From NCBI GenBank assembly GCA_009760855.2, contig WPIO01000030.1, positions 2,936,001 to 3,000,000 of the forward strand: DNA of 64,000 bases, read 5' to 3'. The notes under the pieces are model-generated. The model was not told where the DNA came from, made no database searches, and saw only the letters and a list, made by a program, of their open reading frames with translations. Positions 1 through 10,112 of the stretch are shown here, in pieces. Within the stretch, counting starts at the first letter, position 1. Each line of letters opens with the position of its first letter. Made by a program: the position numbers and the translations under genes. Source of the stretch: Cristatella mucedo (Eukaryota; Bryozoa; Phylactolaemata; Cristatellidae).

Positions 1-659
1 CAGAGAGGCATAAGTTCACAGCACCAAAAATAGCTAAAAAGCTCTCTGGCACCAAGCCCAGAGTTTAAACTAAGGTTACTTATGCAAATCTGGTTCCAAT
101 GGCTTAGAGTTTAATTGCAGCTGACAAAGAGACAGAATAAGGACCTAGACAGTCAAGAACGGTCAAAATCCGAAAGAATTAATCCACCCTTTGCAACGCC
201 TGAGATTTGGCACTTGCTGCTACAAGACTCGACCGGCAGCCTATTTGAGTTATGAAGTTACGAATTATTAGGTGATGGTTATAGAGACTGTACAAGAAAA
301 GCGCTCGTAAATGCACAGCTACCTGCAGTTCCAACTTTTATTTTTTAGCGATAAATTAAGCGTGCAGTACGGTGGTTTATTTTAGAGTCTCGTATAAACA
401 CTATTTTCAAGCAGTTATCCTTCAACATTAAGTCACATAATGTAGAATATTGGAGCTTCCAAGCGTTAGAATAGTGAAACATCCCCAAAGCATTTCTTTA
501 ATGCAAGTTGTGCTAATCGTATTTCAGAAGCAGAAAGGAGAAGCTAAAATACTGGCCTCTAAGTCAGCTTGACCATGGCCATTATTCATTATTCAAGTTA
601 CTAGAATGATAAGGGCTAGGAGACAAATTTTCAATATCCTACGCCAAAATGCATACGAA
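1..659. other. No recognised feature
   Basis: AT-rich sequence. I see no transposon motif, RNA gene or exon with convincing splice sites on either strand. Confidence 0.6.
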
Positions 660-1062
660 TCGAAGCCACGCAGTGAGCAGTAAGATATTTGAAAACTCTG
701 CAGTGAAATTTTAGCATAGTTTAGCTCGAGGTCATTGAGCCCTACGAGAGTAGCAACTTTTTATGGCCTAATTTGAAAGCCTGCAACTCACTTTCGACGT
801 CTATTCGACTTCTCTGGATATAGATTTTTTGTAGGTTATGAGTAATTTCAGTTTTGGCTGTGTTATGCTACTGCCGGAATCCCTGCGTGCATTGTTGCTA
901 CGCACGTAAGGACGTTTGCCGTGATGGAAGGCTGAGGCGTCATTGTCGTGCGTCGGCTGAGACTAGTATCGTAACGAGTGCTGTGTTTGCGGTCTAGTTC
1001 TGTCGTGAAAAGGGAAGCCACCTACCTTCTTTCAAAACTTGGTGTTAGACCTTTATGTTATT
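660..1062 (+). repeat. Diverged copy of the plus-strand module of the 5.5-kb array
   Basis: This stretch is collinear with about 50,510-50,870 of array copy 1 and its equivalents in copies 2 and 3. Shared landmarks in order are TGAGCAG, a TTGAGC block, ATGGCC, TACTGYCGG followed by CTGC, GAGACT, CGT-ACGAGTGCTG, CTAGTTCT and AAGGRAGC, with near-equal spacing. By eye identity is only about 60-65%, so the split is old compared with the array copies. A frame open from 842 to 997 (no ATG) reads Leu-Ala-Val-Leu and then a Cys/Arg-dense stretch with spacing C-x-C-x3-C-x2-CC-x6-C-x8-C. The matching position in the array also shows a YCRxxC pattern. The TATA and CRE sites of the array module are not preserved here. 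Homology of the DNA is fairly secure; coding status is not. Confidence 0.5.
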
Positions 1063-1506
1063 GATAAGCAGCAGTCACCACGCACCTGTCTCGATTGCTT
1101 GTGAATTTATTTGTGAACCCTGAAATTCCACGATAGATATCTTTCGTTGCGTAAAACAGCTACATAGATTTATTTCTTTTCGCACAGTAGTTACATGCTC
1201 TCCAGTATGCATTCAGTTTTTAAGTATTAGTTGCATTCTATCAGGAACTTTGACTTTCATTAAATATCGCAATGAAACTTGCCAAATGTTTCCCTTCTAA
1301 ATCAAAATTCAGAGAAGTGACGAAAATAGTTGTTACAAGCTTTAGCGAATTATGATAATATGCCCAGGCCATAGCTTCCGCAACTCACCTTTGGACGCTG
1401 AGCAGCATGAAGTCGTATTTGGACGTATTTGTGTTGATAGAATAAATACCCTGGAGGCAGTGGTCCATTAAAAACTAAAGGAAAAACTATACATATCTAC
1501 AGCAGT
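1063..1506. other. No recognised feature
   Basis: AT-rich single-copy-looking sequence between the diverged module and the first LINE fragment. Nothing supportable was seen. Confidence 0.5.
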
Positions 1507-1892
1507 CTAGAGGGGGAGTAGATCTGAGAGATAGCCAAAGGATGAAATGACGTAAAAGTGAATAAAAACTTTGAAGTCGATGCGTTGCTTGACTAAGAGT
1601 GAGTGCAGGTGTGCGAGAAGTGGTGAGATGTGGCAACTGCAACGCTCACGACAGAAAAGCCTGGCTGCAGAGCTTTGCACCAGCTTTAAGTGCCTGATTG
1701 CACAGGTCGGTAGACCAGCAAATAGTAAGTTACGTAAGTGACGACTGGATGTCGCCAATGCATAGACCAACTTAGATGTGGTGTCCTATCTAAACAGGCC
1801 CAAATTTGTGCAATGTCAAATAGCTGAAAGTAGGCAGACTTGAAGGTGGAGCCGATGTGGTCGTCTAATGAAAGGTCTCTTTGGAACATCCA
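1507..1892 (-). mobile_element. LINE A fragment (L2/CR1-type, C-terminal domain of the RT ORF)
   Basis: The minus strand encodes, across a frameshift, the conserved post-RT region of LINE A: SDLSLDDH-like, then KSAYFQL-IA-IWACLD, then LVQSSAARLFCRERCSCHISPLL and VKQRIDFKVF-YLSDLLP. It starts abruptly at the SLDDH block and stops before the 3' UTR. It is broken by frameshifts. It lies head to head with the plus-strand copy that follows. Confidence 0.8.
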
Positions 1893-1914
1893 GCCTTCGG
1901 GCACCTTAAATTCT

Positions 1915-2944
1915 CTCGACTCGCTGCATGTATTGATGACATCCACACATGGATGGCAGCAAATTTTCCAAAACTAAACGATGGTACAACTAACTTAGTA
2001 GTTATGGGCAAAACCAGTGTGATTCAGAAATTGGAAAGGCTGACGCTCAAAATTGGCTCTGCCAGCATATCTTCTGTTGAATCAGCTCGGAATCTAGGTG
2101 TCGTGTTCCAAAGCGACCTCTCGTTAGACGACCATATTAGCTCCACAGCCAAATCTGCCTATTATAAGCTTCTTAAGATTGCTAAAATTTGGGCTTATTT
2201 AGATAAGGATACCAAGCCTAAGTTGGTCCATGCATTCGTGACATCCCGGCTCGACTTCTGCAACTCACTGCTTCCTGACCTACCAGCATGTGCGATCAGG
2301 TGATTGTAGCTGGTGCAAAAATCTGCAGCTAGGCTTGTCTGTCATGAGCGTCACAGGTGCCACATTACACCACTTTTCGCCGACCTGCACTGGCTACCAG
2401 TCAAGCAACGGATCGACTTCAAAGTCTTGTCGCTCACTTTTAGGTCACGTCATTCTTTGGCTCGAGCCTATCTCTCAGATCTAATCCCCCATCAGGCCAA
2501 GCATCGTACCACCAGCTTTTTGGAATCCAGCCATCTACAAATACCTCGTACAAACCTCAAATCCTTTGGAGACCGTGCATTTAGCTTGTATGGCTGGATG
2601 CCCGTAACTCTCTCCCGACGTGCGTCAGAACATTCCCTGACCTGACCACATTTAAAAAAACTTAATAACACACCTATTTAGGACTGCATTTTTTAGGTCC
2701 CTGTGATTCGTCCTTCACGTGCCTATTCATGCTGACACTGTGCAGGCTGCCACTTACCACATTTGCATGCTGACCCTGTGCATGTCACCCCTAACCATGT
2801 TATTCATGTTGTTTCTTTATCAAGCTTGATATTACTCACCATTCAACTGCATTTTCCTTTGCAGCAAATGTAAAGCGCTTAGAAAGAGATTGAGTTCTGT
2901 GAGGGCGCTTTATCAAGTGCATTATTATTATTATTATTATTATA
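1915..2944 (+). mobile_element. LINE A, 5'-truncated copy with complete 3' end
   Basis: Reads DDIHTWMAANFPKLND, then ESARNLGVVFQSDLSLDDHI, VTSRLDFCNSLLPDLPACAIR, a frameshift near 2,300, LVQKSAARLVC and HWLPVKQRIDFKVL-AYLSDLIPHQAKH, then GDRAFSLY. A 3' UTR of about 290 bp follows, with the family landmark AAAGCGCTTAGAAAGAGATTG, GGGCGCTTTATCAAGTGC and an ATT tail. This is the connection domain and C-terminus of an L2/CR1-clade ORF2. The endonuclease and RT core are missing. Dead copy. Confidence 0.9.
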
Positions 2945-2947
2945 ACA

Positions 2948-3035
2948 TGACACCTAGGTTTTCGTGCAGATTCAACAGGGGATATGGTGGCAGAGCCGAT
3001 TCGAGCGTTAGCCTTTCCAATCGTACATTTTGGCA
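2948..3035 (-). mobile_element. Small LINE A fragment
   Basis: The reverse complement matches the ERLTLKIGSASISPVESARNLG stretch of LINE A. It directly follows the ATT tail of the previous element in opposite orientation. Confidence 0.7.
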
Positions 3036-3446
3036 GCTGTTGAACAAATATAACCCTCCTTAGTTGTCAGACGGATTTGTATACGCTATGAATATGAGGT
3101 TATGTTAAGGTATGGGTGGTCTTAGCTACTTTCGTCTTTTGTTACTGTCGGAGCACATGTTAGCATTGGCGTTGCGTCTATTCGTCAATAGGTGTGTTCC
3201 CAAGCCCCACAGGCCCACTGGTATTAGTTGCCGTCGCCTTGGACTATCAGGGTTGCGAGAGCTGTGTCTGTGCCTACGTTTTGTGTGGGCGTGGAAGTGG
3301 TAAAATGTATATCAGAATGGATACTAAATTCGAATCTCTGCCTTACTAACGAGCATAGTTGCGTTCTAGCTTCCTGCTAACTGGCACAGCTAGCACCATT
3401 CAATGGTCGATGCTAGATACCAAGCTCTGGTGATGTCAACGCTCAG
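3036..3446. other. No recognised feature
   Basis: A plus-strand frame of 63 codons at 3,112-3,303 has no family match and no splice context. It is within chance expectation. Confidence 0.5.
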
Positions 3447-3533
3447 TATTAATAATGAGAATAGTAATAACGGTAGCTTTTTACAGCACCCTCAGAGAAC
3501 CGAAGCTATTTCTAGGCTTTTTATATATATGCT
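3447..3533 (-). mobile_element. LINE A 3' end only
   Basis: An AATAATGAGAATAGTAATAA tail, then GCACCCTCAGAGAAC and CTATTTCTAGGC, is the reverse complement of the LINE A 3' terminus. This is a severely 5'-truncated insertion. Confidence 0.65.
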
Positions 3534-3818
3534 GTGACATCTAGAACAGATTTTGATGAATAGAAGAAACCGGAGAGCCAGAGCCAAACCAAAATGCTAA
3601 GATTGCCTTAGCTTAGAAGCGATGCCAGAGGTGGGATAGAGAGCAGATCACTCAGAGATTAAAGTGGTGAGCAGCCACAGCACGAAGTGAATTAAGCTGA
3701 ACGTTCTCGAGCAGCCATGGCAGCAGAGGGGCAGAGTTGGCTGCTGGGAAAGCCATAGCCGCTGGGTGTAACAGACATGGATGCAGAGTAAGAAGCAGCT
3801 AGCGATGGGCATCGAGGA

Positions 3819-3915
3819 TCTCTCTCTCTCTCTCTCCCTCTCTCTCCCTCTCACTCTCTTTCTCCACCCTCTGTCTATTTTCCCCCTCTCTCTCTCTCTC
3901 TCTCCCCCCTCTCTA
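3819..3915. repeat. CT-rich microsatellite
   Basis: Imperfect CT/CCCTCT runs. They create an artificial Arg/Glu-alternating frame on the minus strand. Confidence 0.95.
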
Positions 3916-4170
3916 GACACAGCAAACTGAGAAGCTGGTCCAGCTTTAGAGCTGCCAGGAAAGAGTGGGACTAATCGCCGGAGTCCTTTGGTGGCGGGAA
4001 AGGCAGCAACGGATTTCGCAGATGCCGCATAGGCTCTGAAAAAACGTGCCGGCAGAGCATAGAGGAGCCTCGTTCCCCAGCGGCAGTAGTCAGGCTGATA
4101 GAAGGCTGCACTCACCTGCAAGGCCCCACCATCCCCAGGGTAACCCGAAATCATTTAGCAGAAACGAAAC

Positions 4171-4185
4171 GAGAGAGAGAGAGAG

Positions 4186-4242
<57 letters not shown>
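4171..4242. repeat. GA dinucleotide microsatellite
   Basis: About 36 GA units, nearly perfect. Together with the CT tract 250 bp to the left it forms an imperfect inverted pair. Confidence 0.95.
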
Positions 4243-4246
<4 letters not shown>

Positions 4247-4817
4247 CCGGTATCAGATGCTGGCAAGATATTTGCACAAATATAGGCGAAGCCTGCTGGT
4301 AAATGTGAGGTTGCTCCCATCAACGGCAGTCAGCCAGCCGGCAGACTACCGTCGTGTCAGCACTTGCTCGCTGTGACGTCCGGCGGCGGCCAGGGGTGCC
4401 ATAGTCACTGTGCAGCCACGTGTGGCACAAGGTGTCGCCGTGCTCTCAGGGCAGCTACTGATCGGATTGAGGTCCTCCGGCCACTACATGCCTGCAGCCT
4501 CTGCACTAGCTGTGTAAATGCTTAGGTATTGCTGAGAGCTACTGCTTTAATACTAAAGTGCAAGTAGATGAAAGTGAGCAAACAGTGCGAAGCTGAACAA
4601 ACACGGACGATCGAGCCAGTGGAATGCTCACAGAAATCCATTTGCGGCCACCTCTTGCAGTGGCAACAGCAGCAGGCCACCGGCTAGAGCCAACGCTGGC
4701 AACAGACGGACGGTAGTCGGCCAGCACACGCTCGGCCTAGGCTGCTTTCAGCTTTCAATTCGGCGCCTTGAGGTCGCCGACGCACAAGCTCCAGCATGTT
4801 GAAAATACATGCAAAAT
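4243..4817. other. GC/CpG-richer stretch, no gene assigned
   Basis: This stretch is visibly richer in G, C and CpG than its surroundings. A consensus minus-strand splice donor (CAG/GTGAGT, exon end 4,116) lies 128 bp below it, after an ATG at 4,154. That could mark a promoter and first exon on the minus strand, but no downstream exon could be tied to it. ACTACCGTC occurs in inverted orientation near 4,345 and 4,710. Confidence 0.3.
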
Positions 4818-4866
4818 CAAGTTCCAAAGTGACCTCTGGTTAGACGACCACATCAGCTCCACAGTC
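4818..4866 (+). mobile_element. Short LINE A fragment
   Basis: About 49 bp matching the FQSDLSLDDHISSTV stretch of LINE A. It is fused directly to the 3' end of the LINE B element on the other strand. Confidence 0.6.
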
Positions 4867-6418
4867 ATAAAGACCATGTGAGTGTTATGCAGTATAGTTT
4901 TGTATGGGGCACTCACAGCCTAAGCGGCTTACGGTACGCATTCGGTAGCCAACAGACTTCGTCTCACGCAACAAAGACAAAGTGGGAAGCATAACAGAGT
5001 CAGGAGAGCAGTTGAAGTAGTGAGTAGCATAGAAGTAGCAGCTCAGGACCGCTGAAAAGGATGTGCCATAGTCGGCAGTAGGAGAGTAGTTGTCGTTTCG
5101 TAAGAATTTTGGATGTGAGTCCCACAGTCTAGGACCTGCAGAGCTAAAGCTTCTGTCGCCAACTGCATTGAAGCAGAGGAATGGGACAGCCAAATTATTT
5201 TCCACACAGGATCTGATGGTGCGAACAGGCTGAAACTGATGCAGCAGTTCAGCTAGGAACGAAGGAGCCAATCCGTGGCGGGCCTTGTGGGTCAGCGTAA
5301 GAACTTTGCTCTGTATCCTTTGCTTAACCGGCAACAATCCTAACTCTTTGAGCAAAGGAGACACGTGCACAAAACGCTGGGACTTGAAGACCAGCCTTGC
5401 AGCCATATTCATAGTCCACTGCAGTGGCATACTAGCTTTCTTTGACAGCCCTGCCAAAAGGGGATTACAATTAATCAAGCCGAGAGAGAAAGAAAGAGCT
5501 AGTTACATTTTTTACAAGCCACTGTGGGAGACAGCTCCTAATCTTGGATTGGGATCGGATGCGATGGCTAGCTATAGAGGCAGTCTTTTGAATGAAGCTT
5601 TTGAAACTGAGGCAGCTGTCGAACAATACACCTAAATTTCGAGCACGTGGTGATGGTCGCACAATAGCATCACCTATTAGAACAGCAAAGCCTTTTAATT
5701 CAGCCACATGCTTAAGGTGTCCTACGAGCAGCAGTTCGGTTTTTGTCATTATTTAATTTCAGGAAGTTTTCCGACATCCAGGATGGAATATCGGCAAATC
5801 AAGCATTCAGTTACTCAGTTGCTGCAGCAGATTCCGACGGTTTGAATGACTAATACAACTGAGAATCGTCAGCATGGAAGTGATATCCTATTCCATGTGA
5901 CTTAATCACTTTTCCCAGAGGGTTTATATAAATGGAGAACAGCAAAGGGCCGAGTACAGACCCTTGAGGGACTCCACAGGTGACCCTTCACGTGTCTTAG
6001 ACCTGACCCCCAAACGACTCGGACTGAACACGATCAGACAAGTGTGATTTAAACCAAGCCAGTGCTTGGTCTCCCAGACCGATCGTTGTTCTCAATCGTT
6101 CAAGCAGAATTTCGTGATCATTAGTGTCGAACGCAGCAGACAGATCTAGCAAAGCTAGGGCAGTGACATTTCCGTCGTCGTTGCCACGTAGAATGTCATA
6201 GTTAACACGGAAGAGAGCAGTTTCGGTAGAGTGCTGCCTCTTGAACCCTAATGGAAATGTTTTCTACATTCCATTATTTTTAATATGTTCAAGCGGCTGC
6301 TTAGCAAAATTTTTTCAAGAATCTTCGATAAGAACGGTAGATGGGAAACTGGGCGATAGTTTGCTTGGACCTCTGTGGCTAATCCATGATATTTAAGAAT
6401 AGTTCTAACGATTGCCTT
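4866..6418 (-). mobile_element. LINE B (L2/CR1-type), longest copy: RT core to 3' end
   Basis: The minus strand carries RT domain pieces in order: ANYRPVSHLPFLSKILEKI (about 6,380-6,300), ALLDLSAAFDTNDHEILLER (about 6,150), [19 protein letters not shown] (about 5,970-5,920) and YHFHADDSQ, the catalytic Asp-Asp box (5,865-5,876). The C-terminal domain follows: RARNLGVLFDSCLSF, MNMAARLVFKSQRF, LLPVKQRIQSKVLTLTHKARHG, GDRSFSSAGPRLWDS. Stops and frameshifts make it non-functional. The endonuclease is absent because the copy ends abruptly at 6,418, against the segment shared with the array. Family B differs from A in its C-terminal block (SFSAVLSCYF and ESRLGCE) and its tail. Confidence 0.9.
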
Positions 6419-6783
6419 GGAATTAAACTTTAGGCAAGCGCTCGGTGCGCCGAGGCTTGACGGCTTCTCCATAATCACCGCTCCGACGAGCTCGGGTGGG
6501 CACAGCTGTCACTAGCCGCCTACTCAAACGCTTGACTCGTCGTGCAGATGACTTCACCATCATGGGCAAGCGTGCGTTCGTGCGGCAGAAATTGAGCCGA
6601 GTTTGACGCAGTATTTGAGCTGCAACACTGAGCTCGAAACATCTTAGGCAGTGTCAGCCGACGTCACTAATAATGGTGGCGCCCGAATCTCGTATCGTGG
6701 CTAGCAACTTTTACGTGATGCGAAAAAACAAACAGGAATAAATAGAGTAGCAAGAACTCGCCAACGGGCAAGACAACTCAGAC

Positions 6784-6824
<41 letters not shown>

Positions 6825-7615
6825 GTGTGTGTGTGTGTGTATAAAAAAAAAGACTTGAATGTAGATGCTAGATTGGCTGAAAAGTGAAGTGGTTGCACTT
6901 TAAGCACAGTTCCACTGCAAACTTAAGAGTAGTTTGAGCTTAGTTCAACCGCATTCTGGTTATTTAGGACGTACCGTAATGAATTGTCTTCTTGGCTGGG
7001 AAATTGCCTTCGATTTCCGTATATTGTACACGATTGAATACTAATAAGATTTTGAAAGTGTGTAAGCTCGCAGCTAAATGCTATACGTGATGATAAATTG
7101 AGGATTGTTCAGCAAATTTTCAATCGATTCGCCATAGATTGTAATATAATCCCAGACAATTTGTTTCGGCTGCCATGCGTCGGCTACAACTGCACGTGTG
7201 CGGTGCTTGAAGTGATATTCATGCCATTTTGACACAGTACACCGTAATGCACAAGAAAAGTTGAAGCTTGACTCAGCCACTTTGCGATGGAATATAATGA
7301 ATTGCCCTAATTGCACTGGCCATTGCCGTCGATTTTTCTTCATCGCTTGAGATTGAACACGCACGATGGGTTGAATTTATAGGGTTCTCGGTGAAATGTA
7401 ACCTAAAAGGAATTCTGAAGCTTGGCTCAGGTAATTTCTTTTTGATTTTCCACTGGTTGGGGCATTGGACCGGGCCATTGCCGCGGATTGCAATGCATTG
7501 CTGAAAATTAACATGCAACATATCTCGAATTACATGGTTTTACTTCGAATGCAGTAAAATATTGTACGCAATGACGATAAAAGCTTCCCAGAGTCAACTA
7601 CTGGTAAATTTGTAA
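6419..7615. repeat. Dispersed copy of array segment R (about 1.2 kb)
   Basis: Homologous to 51,940-53,300, 57,458-58,760 and 62,902-64,000. It starts with CTTTAGGCAAGCGCTCGG and ends near ACTGGTAAATTTGT. It includes the region that lies upstream of the glycine-rich gene promoter in the array, but here the TATA box and gene are absent and the CRE-like palindrome is mutated (TGACTTCA). It contains a TA/TG microsatellite at the same relative site as the array copies. No terminal inverted repeats were seen. Confidence 0.85.
6785..6842. repeat. TA then TG microsatellite
   Basis: TA run followed by TG run, at the equivalent site to the microsatellites in all array copies of segment R. Confidence 0.95.
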
Positions 7616-8560
7616 CGAATATTGCTATTAGCCACGAACTTAGCTGTCTATCTCAATTCATGGCTTGCCCTTGTATGCATGAGATCGACTGAAAGGATGT
7701 GGTTTCAGTTCGACTACAGTTAGTTGGCTGCCAAACCCAAAAAAAACTATAGCATCGTCCGTCCCTGGAAGGCAATTTCACGTGGATTTTAATAGGTAGC
7801 CCTATTTTACCGGGATATTTTCGTCTATTTATGTTCATCAATCAATCAAGATTGAGCGCAGTCAATGGGTAGTATTTACGTGAGCCCAACGTTAAATATT
7901 ATGTGGAATATAAGTTGAGTAATCCACAGCTCCTCTATGGTTGAATTTGTAACGGTCTTAGTTATCGTTCCGGGTCATTGCTGTTTCAATAGCCAGGCGT
8001 GGTTTAAAATTAACGAGATAAATAGCCCGAAAAATAAAGGGTCTGACTTTAAGCACATTGAAAGTTATATTAAATGAGAATTGGAGCTTCGCTAAGCCAA
8101 TTTGTGGTCGATTAGAGGCTATTTGAACCGCATTGCAGCCGTGAGCCGAACAAAAGCCGTGGATTACAATGCACCAACCGAGATTTTTCGACGGCAATCG
8201 GTTTAAATCTTACGGTGTCAGCTTAAACTGAGTAATGTATTATATGTATTCAAAATTCGAGCAGTAGAAACCGATTGAAAGGCATTTTGTCGTGGAATGC
8301 AGTGGATTGCCCTGTAGTTTTTGGTCACTGCAGTCAAGTGCAGTACATTGCATCAGATTGGCCCAAGTAATTGGTGGGAATATGTGCCAGTACACTATGA
8401 CCGAAGAGTTGAGTAATATGCGACAATAATAAATATACACTTCCAGTGTACGCTTTCTGATCCCTTTGCATGAGATTTCAAGAGATTGATTGTGGCATTG
8501 AACCAGGATGCGGCCGTCGATTGCAGGGTAATGCATGAGAATGGGCCGACACAACTGCAC
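7616..8560. repeat. Degenerate ~160-bp tandem repeat block
   Basis: Recurring landmarks, GGAGCTT or GAAGCTTGGCTCAGCCA, then a CATTG-GCC box with GCCGTCGATT or GCCGYGGATT, then GGGTTGAATTT, recur at roughly 155-170 bp spacing through 7,095, 7,263, 7,418 and about 8,085. Monomers are strongly diverged. The right half of segment R is made of the same monomers. No coding evidence. Confidence 0.5.
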
Positions 8561-8603
8561 ACAATTGGTCCGATGCACTTTGCAACGAGTCTCGTCTTAT
8601 ATA

Positions 8604-9735
8604 TATCTCGTCCTGATGTGATTTCCATGCGCAACCTAGACTTTCACTATTATGCTGATGACACTCAGTTGTACCTTTACTTTAATCCCACCCAGCCCTG
8701 CAGTATGTCAAATTCTCTCAACTCCCTTGCTGCATGTATGCATAATGTCCGAACATGAATGACAGCACATTTTCCTAAATTGAATGATGATACAAACAGT
8801 GAATTAGTTTTGTATAGGTCAAGTGTGATTCAGAAATTGGAAAGGCTGACGCTCCAAACGGCTCTGCCAGTATATCTCCTGTTGAATCTTTTCGAAATCT
8901 AGGTTTCAAGTTCTAACGTGACCTTTCGTTAAACGACCTCATCAGCTCTACAAAAAAGTCTGCCTACTTTCAGCTATACAGCATTGCTAAAATTCGGGCG
9001 TTTTTAGACAGGGATACCACGTCTATATTGTTCAGTGAACTTGTGACACCCGTGTCGACTTCTGTAAATCACTGCTTGCTGGCGTACTGCCCAGTGCTAT
9101 CAGGTGCTTACAGATGGTGCTAAATTCTACAGCTAAGCTTGTTTCTTGTGAGCTTGGCAGTTGCCAAATCACACCACTTCTCTCCGATCTGCACTGACTA
9201 CCATTCAATCAACAAATCGATTTTAAAGTTTTGTCATTCACTTTTAGCTCCCTTCATTATTTGGCTCCAGCCTACCCGTCAGATCTACTCTCCATCCAGA
9301 CTAAGCACTGTAGCTCACGCTTTTCAGCATCTAACTGTTTTCCTATACCTCGCGAAAAACGTCAAATCATTTTTAGACCATGCCTTTAGTTCGTATGGCC
9401 TCAAAGCATCGAACTCACTACCAACTTGCGTCACGTAATCTCCTTACTTGAACACATTTAAAAAGAAATTACCAACGCATTTATTTATCACAGCATTTTA
9501 TGGGTCCCTGGGATTTGTCCGTTATGTGCTCATCCGTGCTGACACTGTTGCTAGCTGCAACTAACCACACTTGCATGCTGACCCTGTGCATGCCACTCCT
9601 AACCATCTTATCCATGTTGTTTATCGAGCATGATACCACTCACAACTCGATCATGTTTCCTTTGAATCTAATGTAAAGCGTATTGAAAGGGATTGAGTTC
9701 TCTGAGGATGCTTTATGAGGTGTATTATTATTAAT
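8604..9735 (+). mobile_element. LINE A, 5'-truncated copy with 3' end
   Basis: Begins around the YYADDTQLYLYF catalytic box (about 8,645-8,680) and continues with LNSLAACMH, VIQKLERLTL, a frameshifted connection domain, SSLHYLAPAYPSDLLS-like residues and FLDHAFSSYGLKA. The family 3' UTR and ATT tail end near 9,735. Multiple stops and frameshifts. Confidence 0.85.
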
Positions 9736-9751
9736 GCTCTTATTTTTATAT

Positions 9752-10112
9752 AGTAGCCCGCTAGATGAAGCAGCTGCTTTACCCAACGATATCGTTCCTG
9801 AAGTTGTGGGTTCAAATCCTGCTATAAGGATCCTTCATTGCTGCTGCAAGTGGTGATGATAGCCTCAAGGGCTCCTCAGCCGCTATGCAAAAGCGGCTGT
9901 TAAATCAGCAGGTATTGCTAGAGACTATACCATTCATGCTGTCGATAATAGCCCCAGTCAGGTACGCTCATTTCTCGACTCTCACATTATTCTGGTTGTT
10001 TATCGATTGTGCTACAAGTAATCATTCGATCATGCTTCCTTTGCAGCAAATGTAAACCGCCCAGAAAGAGATTGAGTTCTCTGAGGGTGCTTTATCAAAT
10101 GTATTAATAGTA
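9752..10112 (+). mobile_element. tRNA-derived SINE with a LINE A 3' tail
   Basis: The head (about 9,752-9,830) has a pol III B-box match, GGTTCAAATCC, at 9,809-9,819, at the spacing expected for a tRNA T-arm, with an A-box-like TAGATGAAGCAG upstream. An unrelated body follows. The last ~80 bp (CCTTTGCAGCAAATGTAAA, then AGAAAGAGATTGAGTTCTC, then GGTGCTTTATCAAATG) are almost identical to the LINE A 3' terminus. This is the usual design of a SINE mobilised by a partner LINE. Dead or active status cannot be judged. Confidence 0.75.

Noticed and set aside
3648-4154. 168-codon ATG-started minus-strand frame, the longest in its region
   Set aside because: About a third is a low-complexity Arg/Glu run from the CT tract, which lengthens frames artificially; a consensus donor interrupts it after 13 codons; no homologue.
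7074-7521. Minus-strand frames in segment R that look conserved with 52,807-53,197 and 63,764-63,964
   Set aside because: The similarity is that of the DNA repeat itself; frames are not kept from copy to copy and overlap in several phases.
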